From: Clostridia bacterium | GTDB lineage: Bacteria; Bacillota; Clostridia; Christensenellales; Aristaeellaceae | Direction: 5' to 3' | DNA length: 64,000 bases | NCBI GenBank assembly: GCA_017526525.1 | Contig: JAFXRG010000002.1 | Location: 1-64,000, forward strand | Shown: one piece after another, positions 1-9,113 of the stretch | How positions within the stretch are numbered: the first letter of the stretch is position 1 | Layout of the letters: the number at the start of each line of letters is the position of its first letter | Position numbers and translations under genes: made by a program | The notes under the pieces: model-generated | Databases searched by the model: none | Told to the model about the DNA's origin: nothing | What the model saw: the letters and a program-made list of their open reading frames with translations, nothing else

Positions 1-151
1 CGACGGCGTGGAAATGGTGATGCCCGGCGACAACATCGACATGGAAATCACCCTGATCACCCCCATCGCTATGGAGCAGGGACTGCGCTTCGCTATCCGT
101 GAAGGCGGCCGTACCGTTGGTTCCGGCGTTGTGGCAAAGGTCATTGAGTAA
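1..151 (+). CDS. tuf: Elongation factor Tu, C-terminal end (partial)
   Basis: The first 49 codons visible, read from base 2, encode the final beta-barrel of EF-Tu. The stretch includes MVMPGDN, then [20 protein letters not shown], and ends GVVAKVIE, which is the hallmark C-terminus of bacterial EF-Tu. EF-Tu delivers aminoacyl-tRNA to the ribosome as a GTP-bound ternary complex in the cytoplasm. The start lies outside the window. The gene sits directly upstream of rpmG, secE and nusG, a usual arrangement in Bacillota. Confidence 0.97.
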   Translation, partial: DGVEMVMPGDNIDMEITLITPIAMEQGLRFAIREGGRTVGSGVVAKVIE

Positions 152-172
152 TCAAGTCAGGAGGGATCCCAA

Positions 173-334
173 ATGGCGAATGCCGCGCGTAACAAGGTTT
201 GCCTGGCTTGCACCGAATGCAAACAGCGCAACTACAACAACATGAAAAACAAGAAGAACACCCCGGATCGCATTGAGCTCATGAAGTACTGCCCCTTCTG
301 CAAGAAGCACACGACTCATCGCGAGACCAAGTGA
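173..334 (+). CDS. rpmG: 50S ribosomal protein L33
   Basis: This 53-residue protein is too short for most ORF callers but is clearly L33: it begins [16 protein letters not shown], has [14 protein letters not shown] in the middle and ends [12 protein letters not shown]. Two CxxC pairs (CLAC or CTEC region and CPFC) mark the zinc-binding form of L33, a small component of the large subunit near the E site. A GGAGGGATCCC ribosome binding site precedes the ATG. It lies 21 bases after tuf and 35 bases before secE, so it is probably in the same transcript. Confidence 0.95.
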   Translation: MANAARNKVCLACTECKQRNYNNMKNKKNTPDRIELMKYCPFCKKHTTHRETK

Positions 335-369
335 TCCAACACAACTGATGCTGTGAGGATGTGAAAGAA

Positions 370-648
370 ATGTCTGAAGTAAAGAAGGCGGCTGAACAGA
401 CCGAAAAGGCTGTGAAGAAGTCCGGAGAAGGAAAACTGAGCAAGATCATTGCGTGGTTCAGAAACCTTCCTCAGCGGATCAGCAAGCCCTTCAAGAACAT
501 GTACTACGAACTGAAGAAGGTTACGTGGCCCAGCAAGCATAAGCTGATCACGTATTCCATCATCGTTCTGCTGTTCATGCTGTTCATGGGTGTTGTGATC
601 GGTCTGCTGGATATGGGCGCAACCGCTCTGATCCACCTGCTCATGTAA
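370..648 (+). CDS. secE: Preprotein translocase subunit SecE
   Basis: A 92-residue protein with a charged Lys/Glu-rich N-terminus (about residues 1-40), the amphipathic SecE signature YYELKKVTWPSK around residues 45-57, and one C-terminal membrane helix (about residues 62-85). SecE is the clamp of the SecYEG translocation channel in the cytoplasmic membrane. An in-frame GTG lies nine bases upstream at 361, but the GTGAGGAT ribosome binding site is better spaced for the ATG at 370. Followed by nusG after 16 bases, the usual secE-nusG pair. Confidence 0.95.
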   Translation: MSEVKKAAEQTEKAVKKSGEGKLSKIIAWFRNLPQRISKPFKNMYYELKKVTWPSKHKLITYSIIVLLFMLFMGVVIGLLDMGATALIHLLM

Positions 649-664
649 TCCAAGGAGAAAGAAC

Positions 665-1201
665 ATGGCTGAAAACAAGAAAGAGGCCTGCTGGTATGTT
701 GTGCATACCTACTCGGGCTACGAGAACAAGGTAAAGGACACGCTGGAAAAATCCGTCGAAAACAACGGCATGCAGGACCTGATCTTTGAGGTTCGGGTCC
801 CCATGGAAGAGGTTGTGGAGATCCGGAACGGAAAGCGCGTCAAGAGCACCCGGAAAGTCTATCCCGGTTATGTGCTGGTGCACATGATTGAGACCAGTGA
901 AAGCTGGTACGTCGTACGGAACACCCGCGGCGTGACGGGTTTTGTGGGTCCTGACTCCAAGCCGGTTCCGCTGACGCAGGAAGAAGTCGACATGATGCTG
1001 AACACCGAACAGTCCAGCGTTGACTTCGGGTTTGCCATCGGCGAGAACGTCCGGATTCTGTCCGGTCCTCTGGAAAATTTCAGCGGTGTCGTCGAGGACG
1101 TAGATACGGTCCGCGGAAAGCTCACGGTCAAGGTGCAGATGTTCCTTGGCCGGGAGATGCCCGTGGAAGTCGACCTCGACCAGGTCGAAAAGGAAAAGTA
1201 A
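665..1201 (+). CDS. nusG: Transcription termination/antitermination factor NusG
   Basis: A 178-residue protein of normal NusG length. The N-terminal NGN domain starts WYVVHTYSGYENKV and contains KVYPGYVLVHM and NTRGVTGFVG. The C-terminal KOW domain contains VRILSGPLENFSGVVEDVD and ends LDQVEKEK. NusG binds RNA polymerase to increase processivity and couples transcription to ribosomes or termination factors. An AAGGAGAAAGAAC ribosome binding site precedes the ATG. Cotranscription with secE upstream and rplK downstream is likely. Confidence 0.97.
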   Translation: MAENKKEACWYVVHTYSGYENKVKDTLEKSVENNGMQDLIFEVRVPMEEVVEIRNGKRVKSTRKVYPGYVLVHMIETSESWYVVRNTRGVTGFVGPDSKPVPLTQEEVDMMLNTEQSSVDFGFAIGENVRILSGPLENFSGVVEDVDTVRGKLTVKVQMFLGREMPVEVDLDQVEKEK

Positions 1202-1230
1202 GTTTCACTCCCACGGGAGTGAAGCGGAAC

Positions 1231-1263
1231 GTGGGAGGAAGCAGGATGCTTCCGCTCTACCAC
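1231..1263 (+). promoter_or_regulatory. L1-binding site mimic in the rplK leader
   Basis: The leader before rplK contains GTGGGAG at 1231-1237 and TACCAC at 1258-1263, separated by a short hairpin with arms GGAAGC and GCTTCC. The pairing GUGGGAG...UACCAC matches the helix 77 element of 23S rRNA that binds ribosomal protein L1. L1 is known to repress its own operon by binding such mimics. The same motif recurs before rplA at 1749, which supports a real regulatory role. Confidence 0.75.
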
Positions 1264-1288
1264 AATTCATTATGGAGGTGCCACTCAA

Positions 1289-1714
1289 ATGGCAAAGAAA
1301 GTATCGGCTTATATCAAGCTGCAGGTTCCTGCCGGCAAGGCAACACCCGCTCCGCCTATCGGTCCCGCTCTGGGCCAGCATGGCGTGAACATTCCCGGAT
1401 TCTGCAAGGAATTCAATGATCGCACGGCCAAGGAAGCCGGCCTGATCATCCCCGTGGTGATCACCGTTTACACCGACCGTACCTTCACCTTCATCACCAA
1501 GACGCCTCCGGCGCCTGTGCTGATCAAGAAGGCGCTGAATCTGCAGAAGGCCAGCGGCCGCCCCAACAAGGACAAGGTGGGCAAGCTGACCAAGGAGCAG
1601 GTCCGCAAGATCGCTGAAACCAAGATGCCCGACCTGAATGCCGGCAGCATCGAGGCTGCCATGAGCATGGTGGCCGGAACCGCCCGCAGCATGGGCGTGA
1701 CCGTTGAGGAATAA
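1289..1714 (+). CDS. rplK: 50S ribosomal protein L11
   Basis: A 141-residue protein of standard L11 length. The N-terminal domain has [22 protein letters not shown] and the linker/C-terminal rRNA-binding domain has [17 protein letters not shown] and [13 protein letters not shown]11 binds the GTPase-associated centre of 23S rRNA. A TGGAGGTGCC ribosome binding site precedes the ATG. The leader carries an L1-binding mimic, so expression is probably controlled by L1, encoded next. Confidence 0.97.
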   Translation: MAKKVSAYIKLQVPAGKATPAPPIGPALGQHGVNIPGFCKEFNDRTAKEAGLIIPVVITVYTDRTFTFITKTPPAPVLIKKALNLQKASGRPNKDKVGKLTKEQVRKIAETKMPDLNAGSIEAAMSMVAGTARSMGVTVEE

Positions 1715-1748
1715 CGCAGAAACCGGGGCACACAGCCCCCTATACAAT

Positions 1749-1777
1749 GTGGGAGGACATAGAGCCGCTAATACCAC
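1749..1777 (+). promoter_or_regulatory. Second L1-binding site mimic, in the rplK-rplA spacer
   Basis: The spacer upstream of rplA contains GTGGGAG at 1749-1755 and, after a short apical region, AATACCAC ending at 1777. This is very close to the 23S rRNA L1 site, in which GUGGGAG pairs with a strand ending AAAUACCAC. It ends about 18 bases before the rplA start and would occlude initiation when L1 is bound. Confidence 0.78.
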
Positions 1778-1795
1778 ACGGGAGGAATTTATTTT

Positions 1796-2485
1796 ATGAA
1801 ACACGGTAAGAAGTATTCCGACAGCGTAAAGCTGATCGACCACCTGAAGCAGTACGATCCCGATGAAGCCGTTGACCTGGTTGTCAAGACCGGCAAGGCC
1901 AAGTTCGATGAGACCGTTGAAATCTCTATCCGCCTGGGTGTTGACCCCCGCCATGCTGACCAGCAGGTCCGCGGCGCGGTCGTGCTGCCCCACGGAACAG
2001 GCCGTACCATCCGCGTTCTGGTTATCGCCAAGGGCGACAAGGCCAAGGAAGCGGAAGAGGCCGGTGCCGATTATGTCGGCGCCGAGGAAATGATCCAGAA
2101 GATCCAGCAGGAGAACTGGTTCGAATTCGACGTCTGCGTTGCCACCCCGGATATGATGGGTATGGTTGGCCGGATCGGTCGTATCCTGGGCCCGAAGGGC
2201 CTGATGCCCAACCCGAAGAGCGGTACCGTCACCATGGATATCGCCCGGGCCGTCAACGACATCAAAGCCGGTAAAGTGGAATATCGTCTGGACAAGACCG
2301 CGATTATCCACTGCCCCATCGGCAAGGTTTCCTTCGGCAAGGAAAAACTGCAGGAGAACCTGAATGTCCTGATGGAAGCCATCAACAAGGCGAAGCCCGC
2401 CGCAGCCAAGGGCACCTACATGAAGAGTGTTTATCTCTCCAGCACCATGGGACCCTCCGTGCGCGTGAACCCGCTGAAGTTCTGA
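1796..2485 (+). CDS. rplA: 50S ribosomal protein L1
   Basis: A 229-residue protein of normal length. It has the two-domain L1 architecture: domain I segments [21 protein letters not shown] near the N-terminus and [18 protein letters not shown] at the C-terminus, flanking domain II with [25 protein letters not shown] reading as DxxxATPDMM...[12 protein letters not shown]1 forms the stalk at the E site and also acts as translational repressor of its own operon. A GGGAGGAATTTATTTT leader positions the ATG. A terminator follows 12 bases after the stop, so rplJ and rplL are not in this transcript. Confidence 0.97.
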   Translation: MKHGKKYSDSVKLIDHLKQYDPDEAVDLVVKTGKAKFDETVEISIRLGVDPRHADQQVRGAVVLPHGTGRTIRVLVIAKGDKAKEAEEAGADYVGAEEMIQKIQQENWFEFDVCVATPDMMGMVGRIGRILGPKGLMPNPKSGTVTMDIARAVNDIKAGKVEYRLDKTAIIHCPIGKVSFGKEKLQENLNVLMEAINKAKPAAAKGTYMKSVYLSSTMGPSVRVNPLKF

Positions 2486-2497
2486 TTGGTTCTGATG

Positions 2498-2532
2498 AGC
2501 CGGATCGCAATGATCCGGCTTTTTCCTTTTTT
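2498..2532 (+). terminator. Rho-independent terminator after rplA
   Basis: A perfect 9-bp stem AGCCGGATC / GATCCGGCT (2498-2506 and 2512-2520) with loop GCAAT is followed by a T-rich run. It closes the ribosomal protein transcript. Confidence 0.92.
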
Positions 2533-2653
2533 GGCGTGAAGGTACGGAAGTCCGGAAAAGCGAAGAAAAGTTTGTCCGGGGCAAAGGAAAAGGAAAGAAA
2601 AAAATAGAAATATAAAAGGTTGATGTGTTACACGGACAGGACAGGAGAGAAGC

Positions 2654-5600
2654 ATGAAACTGAACCCTTTACGGATGGAACAGGCAGCGGGCCCCGAAGA
2701 ATACGCAGCCGGACGGGAACTTGAAGAAGCAGGCCGCGTCAAGGTGGCGGAACAGAGCGGAAACCGGATCCGCTATACGGTGGCCGGGCAGCCCCCGGCT
2801 TCCGTTACCCTGGACGGGGATTTGCAGATGCGGTGCGACTGCACAACCTTCAGCATGCGAAAATGCTGCCGGCACATGGTGGCAGCCTGGCTGGAAGCTG
2901 AACGGGCCAGGGTCCCCGAAAGCATGCTGCAGAAAGCGGCGCCGAAGCGGGCGGAGGAACTGACCACCCTGATTTTGCGGGAAATGCCGGCGGAAGCCAA
3001 CGTACGGATTGAGGTGACGCTGGCGCTGCCCCGGGAGAACGTGAAGCAGGGAGGCCAGATTCAGGCCGGACTGCGGATCGGTGCTGAAAAAATGTATGTG
3101 GTCAAGGATCCTGCTGCTTTTCTGTTTGCCATGGATGAGGGCGAGAGCATGGCCTTCGGAAAGGATTTCACCTATGAACCGGGCTGGATGCATTTTTCGG
3201 AGGATGATGAAAGGGTTCTTGCCCTGATCCGGAAGCGGCTGTCCGCGGGAATGATTCCGGCGGCTCCCGGCAGCCGGATGATCTCCATGCCGGATCCCTT
3301 TGTAAAGGAACTGCTGGAAGGGATCGGGGAAACGCCGCTGCGCATCATGGACGGGGAAGGGAAAATTACAAAATGCCGCCAGATCCGGAAGACCCGGCTG
3401 CCGCTGCAGTTTACCCTGAACATGGGGCCGAGGGGACTGGACGCCTCCGCACGGATTCCGGCAGATTTCCTGCCGATGACGGAGGACTGTTCCTGGGTGA
3501 TTACCGGCGGAAAGCTGATTGAAACCCGGGAGGAACAACGGGAACTGATCCGGATGATCTGGAAAAACCAATATGAGGGCCGGTGCCTGTTTCATTATCC
3601 GCTGGAGGATACGGCGAGAGTCATCAGCGAGGTGCTGCCGTATCTGAAGGTGCGCGGCGCGGTGGAAATGGGAAACGACCTGCGGGAGCGGCTGGTGCGC
3701 ATGCCGCTGCAGACCCGGGTATACCTGGACCGGGATGGCAAGAGCGTTACCGCTGCCGTATGCTTCCGGTACGGAGAAATAGAACTGAATCCATTTGCGC
3801 CGGAAGAAAAGAAGATTGCGCTGGAGAAGGATGAAAAACTGCTGCTGCGGGACGCGGAAGCGGAGCACACGGTGCTGGAAATCCTTGCAAACGCAGGTTT
3901 CCGGGTCCGGAAGGAAAACATCCGGCTGAGCGGAAGCGACGCCGTGTTCGATTTTGTCAGCGATGGCGTCAAAAAACTGCAGGAAGTCAGCGAAGTCTTC
4001 CTGAGCCGGGAATTCAAACGGATTCTGCCGAGGCGGTCCACCCTCAGCGGCAGCATGCGCATGAACGGCGAAAAGCTGGAGCTGATGCTGGAGAAGGACG
4101 GGGAACCCATTGACGAAATCCTTGAGCTGATGGAAGCCCTGAGCCGGAGACGCCGCTATTTCCGCCTGAAAAACGGGGATTTCCTGGACCTGAGCGCTTT
4201 GGCGGAATGGCAGGAGATTGCGGCCGGAATTTATGAAGCGGCGCAGCGGGACGGCTGCGTGCCGGGGCGGGATGTGCTGGAGCTGCGGGCTTACCGCGCC
4301 TGGTATCTGAACAACATGCTGGAAAACAGCGGGGTCCCGATCACGGTGGACGAGAGCGTAAAGAAGGTCGCCGGAAGCATGACGGAGGGAGACCGGAATG
4401 TTTCCGTGCCGCCGCTGGCGCCCGGACTGAGCCTTCGGGAATACCAGAAACGCGGGTATGAATGGATGTATGCTCTGGACAGAATGCGGATGGGCGGCGT
4501 GCTGGCGGACGATATGGGGCTGGGCAAGACGGTGCAGGTGATCGCACTGCTGCAGACCGCCCGGGAACCGGGCCGTACCAGCCTGGTGGTAGCTCCCACC
4601 TCCCTGACCTATAACTGGCTGAGCGAGATTCAGCGGTTTGCGCCGGATCTGAGCGCGGTCATTCTCAGCGGAACCGCCCAGCAGCGGGCAGAGATGATCC
4701 GGCATATTGCGGAGCACGGGGATGTGGATATTGCCATTACCAGCTATCCGCTGATCCGGCGGGATGTGGAACTGCTGAAGGAAATCCGGTTCCGGTTCCT
4801 GATTCTGGATGAGGCACAGAATATCAAGAACGCGGGAAGCGTTGCCGCGCAGGCGGCAAAGCAGCTGCAGGGAGATACGCGCTTTGCGTTGACGGGCACG
4901 CCGATGGAAAACGGTGTCGGGGAGCTCTGGAGCATTTTCGATTTTGTACTGCCGGGATATCTGCCCGGATACAACAGTTTTCTGCGCAAATACCAGGATG
5001 GTGAAAATGCCGCTGACCTGCTGCGGAGGATCCGTCCGTTCCTGACCCGGAGACTGAAGCAGGAAGTGCTTGAAGAGCTGCCGGACAAGATGGAAATCAC
5101 CATGAAGGCCCAGATGACCCCGGAGCAGAAGCAGATTTACAAGGCGGCGCTGGAGCGCCTGCGGCCCCGGATCAGCCAGCTGCTGGAAGAAAAGGGAATG
5201 GAACGGGGACGGATTGAAGTACTGAGCGCCATTACGGAGCTGCGGGAAATCTGCTGTCATCCGGCGCTGGTGATGAACGAATACAGGGGAGGGAGCGGCA
5301 AGGAAGACCTGCTGCTGGAGCTGCTGCCGGAGATGATCGGGAACGGACGGAGGATTCTGCTGTTCAGCCAGTTTACCAGTATGCTGAAGCTGCTGAGAAC
5401 CCGGCTGGAGGAAAACGGCTTTTCCACCTTGTACCTGGACGGAGAAACCCCGGCGGAGGAACGGCTGGAGATGGCGGAAAGGTTCAACGGCGGAGAATCG
5501 CAGATTTTCCTGATCAGCCTGCGGGCTGGCGGATACGGACTGAACCTGACCGGGGCGGACCTGGTGATTCACTACGATCCCTGGTGGAATCCCGCCACGG

Positions 5601-5803
5601 AGGATCAGGCCACGGACCGGGCCCACCGGATCGGACAGCAGAAAAAGGTGCAGGTGATCCGGCTGGTTACCGGTGAAAGCATTGAGGAACAGGTGGTTGA
5701 GCTGGGCAGCCGGAAAAAGGCGCTTTTTGAGCGCCTGATTACCCCCGGGGAGTCCGCCATCAGCGCCCTGAGTGAACAGGATATTCGCGCACTGTTTGCA
5801 TGA
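2654..5803 (+). CDS. SWIM-domain SNF2 family helicase/ATPase
   Basis: A 1049-residue protein. A SWIM zinc finger lies at the N-terminus, with C61-x-C63 and C72-x-H74. A long central region (about 100-560) corresponds to the SNF2-associated domain of bacterial homologues. The C-terminal motor has Walker A DDMGLGKT (619-626), the DEAQ box (719-722), TGTPMENG and motif VI TDRAHRIGQ (about 987-995). Such proteins are ATP-driven DNA translocases; the bacterial SWIM-SNF2 proteins have no well-defined cellular role. The ATG has an AGGAGAGAAGC ribosome binding site. No convincing promoter is seen in the 2533-2653 spacer. It is monocistronic, since a promoter for the next gene overlaps its stop. Confidence 0.93.
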   Translation: MKLNPLRMEQAAGPEEYAAGRELEEAGRVKVAEQSGNRIRYTVAGQPPASVTLDGDLQMRCDCTTFSMRKCCRHMVAAWLEAERARVPESMLQKAAPKRAEELTTLILREMPAEANVRIEVTLALPRENVKQGGQIQAGLRIGAEKMYVVKDPAAFLFAMDEGESMAFGKDFTYEPGWMHFSEDDERVLALIRKRLSAGMIPAAPGSRMISMPDPFVKELLEGIGETPLRIMDGEGKITKCRQIRKTRLPLQFTLNMGPRGLDASARIPADFLPMTEDCSWVITGGKLIETREEQRELIRMIWKNQYEGRCLFHYPLEDTARVISEVLPYLKVRGAVEMGNDLRERLVRMPLQTRVYLDRDGKSVTAAVCFRYGEIELNPFAPEEKKIALEKDEKLLLRDAEAEHTVLEILANAGFRVRKENIRLSGSDAVFDFVSDGVKKLQEVSEVFLSREFKRILPRRSTLSGSMRMNGEKLELMLEKDGEPIDEILELMEALSRRRRYFRLKNGDFLDLSALAEWQEIAAGIYEAAQRDGCVPGRDVLELRAYRAWYLNNMLENSGVPITVDESVKKVAGSMTEGDRNVSVPPLAPGLSLREYQKRGYEWMYALDRMRMGGVLADDMGLGKTVQVIALLQTAREPGRTSLVVAPTSLTYNWLSEIQRFAPDLSAVILSGTAQQRAEMIRHIAEHGDVDIAITSYPLIRRDVELLKEIRFRFLILDEAQNIKNAGSVAAQAAKQLQGDTRFALTGTPMENGVGELWSIFDFVLPGYLPGYNSFLRKYQDGENAADLLRRIRPFLTRRLKQEVLEELPDKMEITMKAQMTPEQKQIYKAALERLRPRISQLLEEKGMERGRIEVLSAITELREICCHPALVMNEYRGGSGKEDLLLELLPEMIGNGRRILLFSQFTSMLKLLRTRLEENGFSTLYLDGETPAEERLEMAERFNGGESQIFLISLRAGGYGLNLTGADLVIHYDPWWNPATEDQATDRAHRIGQQKKVQVIRLVTGESIEEQVVELGSRKKALFERLITPGESAISALSEQDIRALFA

Positions 5804-5824
5804 GCGGAACGGATATGGTATAAT
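5796..5824 (+). promoter_or_regulatory. Sigma-A type promoter before the CotH gene block
   Basis: TTGCAT at 5796-5801, a 17-bp spacer and a perfect TATAAT at 5819-5824. The -35 box overlaps the stop codon of the SNF2 gene. It sits about 50 bases before the CotH-family start and probably drives the block that ends at the 14325 terminator. Confidence 0.75.
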
Positions 5825-5878
5825 CATATAGTTAACGGTTTGAAAAAACACCGCGGAAACGGGAAGGAGGGAATGCTG

Positions 5879-8800
5879 ATGGACGGACAGGACCGGATGC
5901 CGGCAAAGGGACGTCGGTCAGCTTCCCGCGCCACAAAACTGCGCAGAAGAAAGCAGCGGATCAACATCCTGCTGCTTGCGGGCGCGGCTGCGGCGATTAT
6001 CTGGCTGGTGTTTGTGCTTCCCACCTGGCTGGGCATGTCTTCGCCTTTTACGGAAACGCGGCGGGCTTCGAAAACCGTCGCAACCGAAAGCGGCGCAGTG
6101 GAAGGCTATTCCAATATTTCGCATCTCTATGACGGTCTGAAGATCAGCGAGGTCATGTCCTCCAACCGGTCTTCCGTGACGGATGAAACCGGCGGATATC
6201 CGGACTGGGTGGAAATCTGGAACAGTTCCGAAGAAGAAATCAACCTGAAGGGCGTAGGCCTGAGCGATGACGGAACCAGCGTAAAATTCCTGTTTCCCGG
6301 CGTTACGCTGCAGCCGAACGGCCGGGTGATTGTCTTCTGTGACAACAGGAACCAGGCCAGCGGGGACCTGCCTTTCCATGCCAAATTCAAGCTGAGCAGC
6401 CTGGGAGAAAGCGTCTATCTGTACGATCCGAACGCCTATCTGATTGACAGCGTGAAATATCCCATCATGGCCAGCGATGAAAGCTGGATGCTGACCCCGG
6501 AGGGATTTCAGAACGTAACCTGGTTCAGCCCGGGCTATGAAAACACCCCGGAAGGGCATCAGGCATACCGGGAAAGCATTACCGTGACCGACGGATCCGT
6601 GATCATCAACGAAGTGATGGCCGATCCGCTTACAGGAATCAGGGATGACGAGGATGAACTGGCGGACTGGATTGAACTGTACAATACCACAGACCGGGAT
6701 ATCCAGCTGAATCTGTTCTCCCTGAGCGACAACGAAAAACAGCCGCTGAAGTGGAGGTTCCCGGACGGGGCCTACATTCCTGCCCACGGCTATTATCTGG
6801 TGCTGTGCACGGGGAAGGACCGGGCGGATACCGTCAACCGGGGCGTCTATCACACGAATTTCCGGATCAGCGCGGAAAATGAAACCCTGATCCTCTGCGA
6901 CAGCCAGGGACATGTGGTGGACCGGGTGATGATTGACAACCTGCCGCAGGATGCCAGCTGGGGACGGAACGAAAACAACCAGATGCAGATTTTCACCACA
7001 CCGACGCCGACGCTGCCCAACAACCAGAGCGGATTCAACCAGATGGACCTGAACCTGAGGGCCCTGAACAAAACGGGCGTATGGATCAGTGAGGTGCTGG
7101 CCAGCAATAACTCTGTAGCCACCTACGGCAAGGCGGAAAAAACAGACTGGATTGAGATTTACAACTCCTCCCCGGTGGCGGTGGACCTGTCGGACTGGGG
7201 ATTGAGCGATGACCTGGGCCGGGGACGCAAATGGCAGTTTCCCAAGGGAACGGTGATCTCGCCGAGCGAATACAAGGTTATCCAGTGCGATAAAGATCTG
7301 ACGAAAAACACTACCGCGGAACCGCATACATCCTTTAAAATCGGCAGAATGAAAGGCGAAACCATCGTCCTGACCGATCCGACGGGAAGGGTACTGGATA
7401 AAGTCATTCTTCCCGAACTGAAAACGGATGTATCCTACGGCCGGACCCTGGGAATGGCAGGGCTTTTTTATTATGATACGCCAACTCCTTTCCAGCAGAA
7501 CGGAACGGGCTTTACGGGATACGCGCCGCAGCCGCTGTTCAGCGTGCCGCCGGGACAGTATTCCAGCGCCCAGTATGTGGAAATCAGCGTTCCAGAGGGG
7601 ACCCAGGTTTTCTATACCACAGACGGCTCCATCCCAACGCAGAATTCGACGCCTTACAAGGGAGAACGGCTGGAACTGATCTTTACCTCCGTGATCCGGG
7701 CGCGGGCTTTCGGCACCGGGATGGTTAAGCCCAGCGAAACGGTGACGGGAACCTATTTCATCAGCGCGTTCCATTCGCTTCCCCTGGTATCCGTTGTGAT
7801 CGATCCGAAAAACCTTTGGGATTCCGAGTGGGGAATGCTGACCATCGGACAGAACGCCATCAAGGAACCCGGCAAGCTTCCTTTTCCGAACACGGTATAC
7901 CGGAAGGTCAAGGATGCCGGCGTCAAATATGAAGCCCATGTTGAACTGTATGACGACGCAGGCAACCTGCTGCTGAACCAGAGCTGTGAAGTCGGCCTGA
8001 TGGGGGACTACTCCCTGGATATGCCCCAGAAGAGCTTCAAATTCCGCTCCAAGAGCCTTTACGGCAGCAAGACCTTCAACGCCAAGCTGTTCCCCGACCG
8101 GACCTACACGGAATACAAGGGTTTTGTCCTGCGCAACAGCGGCAACGACAGCATGTTTACCCGCCTGCAGGACGGGTTCCAGGGACGGCTGATGGATCTT
8201 TGCAACACCACCATCGCTCACCAGGCCTGGAAACCTTACGCGGTGTACCTGAACGGACAGTACTGGGGCCACATGAACCTGCGTGAGCGGACGGACAAGT
8301 ATATGATCGCCCAGTTCGAAGGAATGACCCTGGACCAGGCGGACCAGATTGACCTGCTGCAGGGCAACGGCAGCGTCAAGAGCGGAAGCAACAAGGCCTT
8401 CAAGGAAATGCTGAAGAAGATCAAGGCCGGAAATCCGGCCAAAAATCCGGAAGACCTTCAGTATATCCTGGACAATGTGGACGCGGACAACCTGTTCGAA
8501 TACATGGCCTTCGAAATGTTCTTCGGAAACAGCGATATCGGTAATACCCGCTTCTACCGGACGAACCTGCCGGGAAGCAAATGGAGATGGGTCCTGTACG
8601 ACGTGGACTACGGCCTTTATACCTCCACCTTCAACAGCCCCTGGAGCTACACGAAGGAAAAAGGCATGGGCCAGAAGAACATCAACAACACCATTTTCCT
8701 GAAGCTGCTGAGCGTGCCGGAATACAGGGACCGCTACCTGACGATCTACGGAAAGATTTTCCAGCGGCTGACAACGGACCTGATGATTCAGACGCTGAAC

Positions 8801-9070
8801 GACATGGTGAAGGTGATTGAACCGGAAATGACGCTGCACTGGGACCGCTGGGGCCCGGAAAACGACAAGATGGTTATTTCCGAGGTGCCCACCACCGTGG
8901 ACGGCGCCTACCGGTACTGGGAGAAACGGGTGGAACGCCTGCGGAATGTCTGCCGGCTGCGGCCGACCCGCCTTTGGGAATTCACCCAGGATGCCTTCAA
9001 TCTGACCAACGCGCAAATGGAAACCTATTTCGGACCGAAACCGGCGATTCCGCCGGACGCTGTCCAGTAA
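5879..9070 (+). CDS. Membrane-anchored lamin-tail / CotH kinase-like protein
   Basis: A 1063-residue protein. A basic N-terminus (RRRKQR) is followed by one membrane helix (about residues 35-60). Three lamin-tail domains follow, each with the xISEV...DWIE(I/L)YN(S/T)...LSDD pattern (roughly 87-190, 240-360, 400-520). A chitobiase C-terminal-like beta domain (YTTDGSIPT, about 555-625) comes next, then a CotH kinase-like domain with NGQYWGHMNLRERTDKY and LYDVDYGLY. CotH proteins include spore-coat protein kinases with an atypical kinase fold; this one is probably extracytoplasmic. An in-frame TTG at 5840 is rejected because AAGGAGG is 8 bases before the ATG at 5879. DUF4956 and VTC genes follow, a recurring bacterial neighbourhood. 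Confidence 0.88.
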   Translation: MDGQDRMPAKGRRSASRATKLRRRKQRINILLLAGAAAAIIWLVFVLPTWLGMSSPFTETRRASKTVATESGAVEGYSNISHLYDGLKISEVMSSNRSSVTDETGGYPDWVEIWNSSEEEINLKGVGLSDDGTSVKFLFPGVTLQPNGRVIVFCDNRNQASGDLPFHAKFKLSSLGESVYLYDPNAYLIDSVKYPIMASDESWMLTPEGFQNVTWFSPGYENTPEGHQAYRESITVTDGSVIINEVMADPLTGIRDDEDELADWIELYNTTDRDIQLNLFSLSDNEKQPLKWRFPDGAYIPAHGYYLVLCTGKDRADTVNRGVYHTNFRISAENETLILCDSQGHVVDRVMIDNLPQDASWGRNENNQMQIFTTPTPTLPNNQSGFNQMDLNLRALNKTGVWISEVLASNNSVATYGKAEKTDWIEIYNSSPVAVDLSDWGLSDDLGRGRKWQFPKGTVISPSEYKVIQCDKDLTKNTTAEPHTSFKIGRMKGETIVLTDPTGRVLDKVILPELKTDVSYGRTLGMAGLFYYDTPTPFQQNGTGFTGYAPQPLFSVPPGQYSSAQYVEISVPEGTQVFYTTDGSIPTQNSTPYKGERLELIFTSVIRARAFGTGMVKPSETVTGTYFISAFHSLPLVSVVIDPKNLWDSEWGMLTIGQNAIKEPGKLPFPNTVYRKVKDAGVKYEAHVELYDDAGNLLLNQSCEVGLMGDYSLDMPQKSFKFRSKSLYGSKTFNAKLFPDRTYTEYKGFVLRNSGNDSMFTRLQDGFQGRLMDLCNTTIAHQAWKPYAVYLNGQYWGHMNLRERTDKYMIAQFEGMTLDQADQIDLLQGNGSVKSGSNKAFKEMLKKIKAGNPAKNPEDLQYILDNVDADNLFEYMAFEMFFGNSDIGNTRFYRTNLPGSKWRWVLYDVDYGLYTSTFNSPWSYTKEKGMGQKNINNTIFLKLLSVPEYRDRYLTIYGKIFQRLTTDLMIQTLNDMVKVIEPEMTLHWDRWGPENDKMVISEVPTTVDGAYRYWEKRVERLRNVCRLRPTRLWEFTQDAFNLTNAQMETYFGPKPAIPPDAVQ

Positions 9071-9113
9071 ACAAGCAGTCGGAACAGAAACACAGACAGA
9101 GGAGGACCACCAC

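Noticed and set aside
2669..5851. Long minus-strand open frame of about 1060 codons opposite the SNF2 gene
   Set aside because: It mirrors the codon bias of the real plus-strand gene and its translation is low-complexity His/Gln/Pro-rich with no known motifs.
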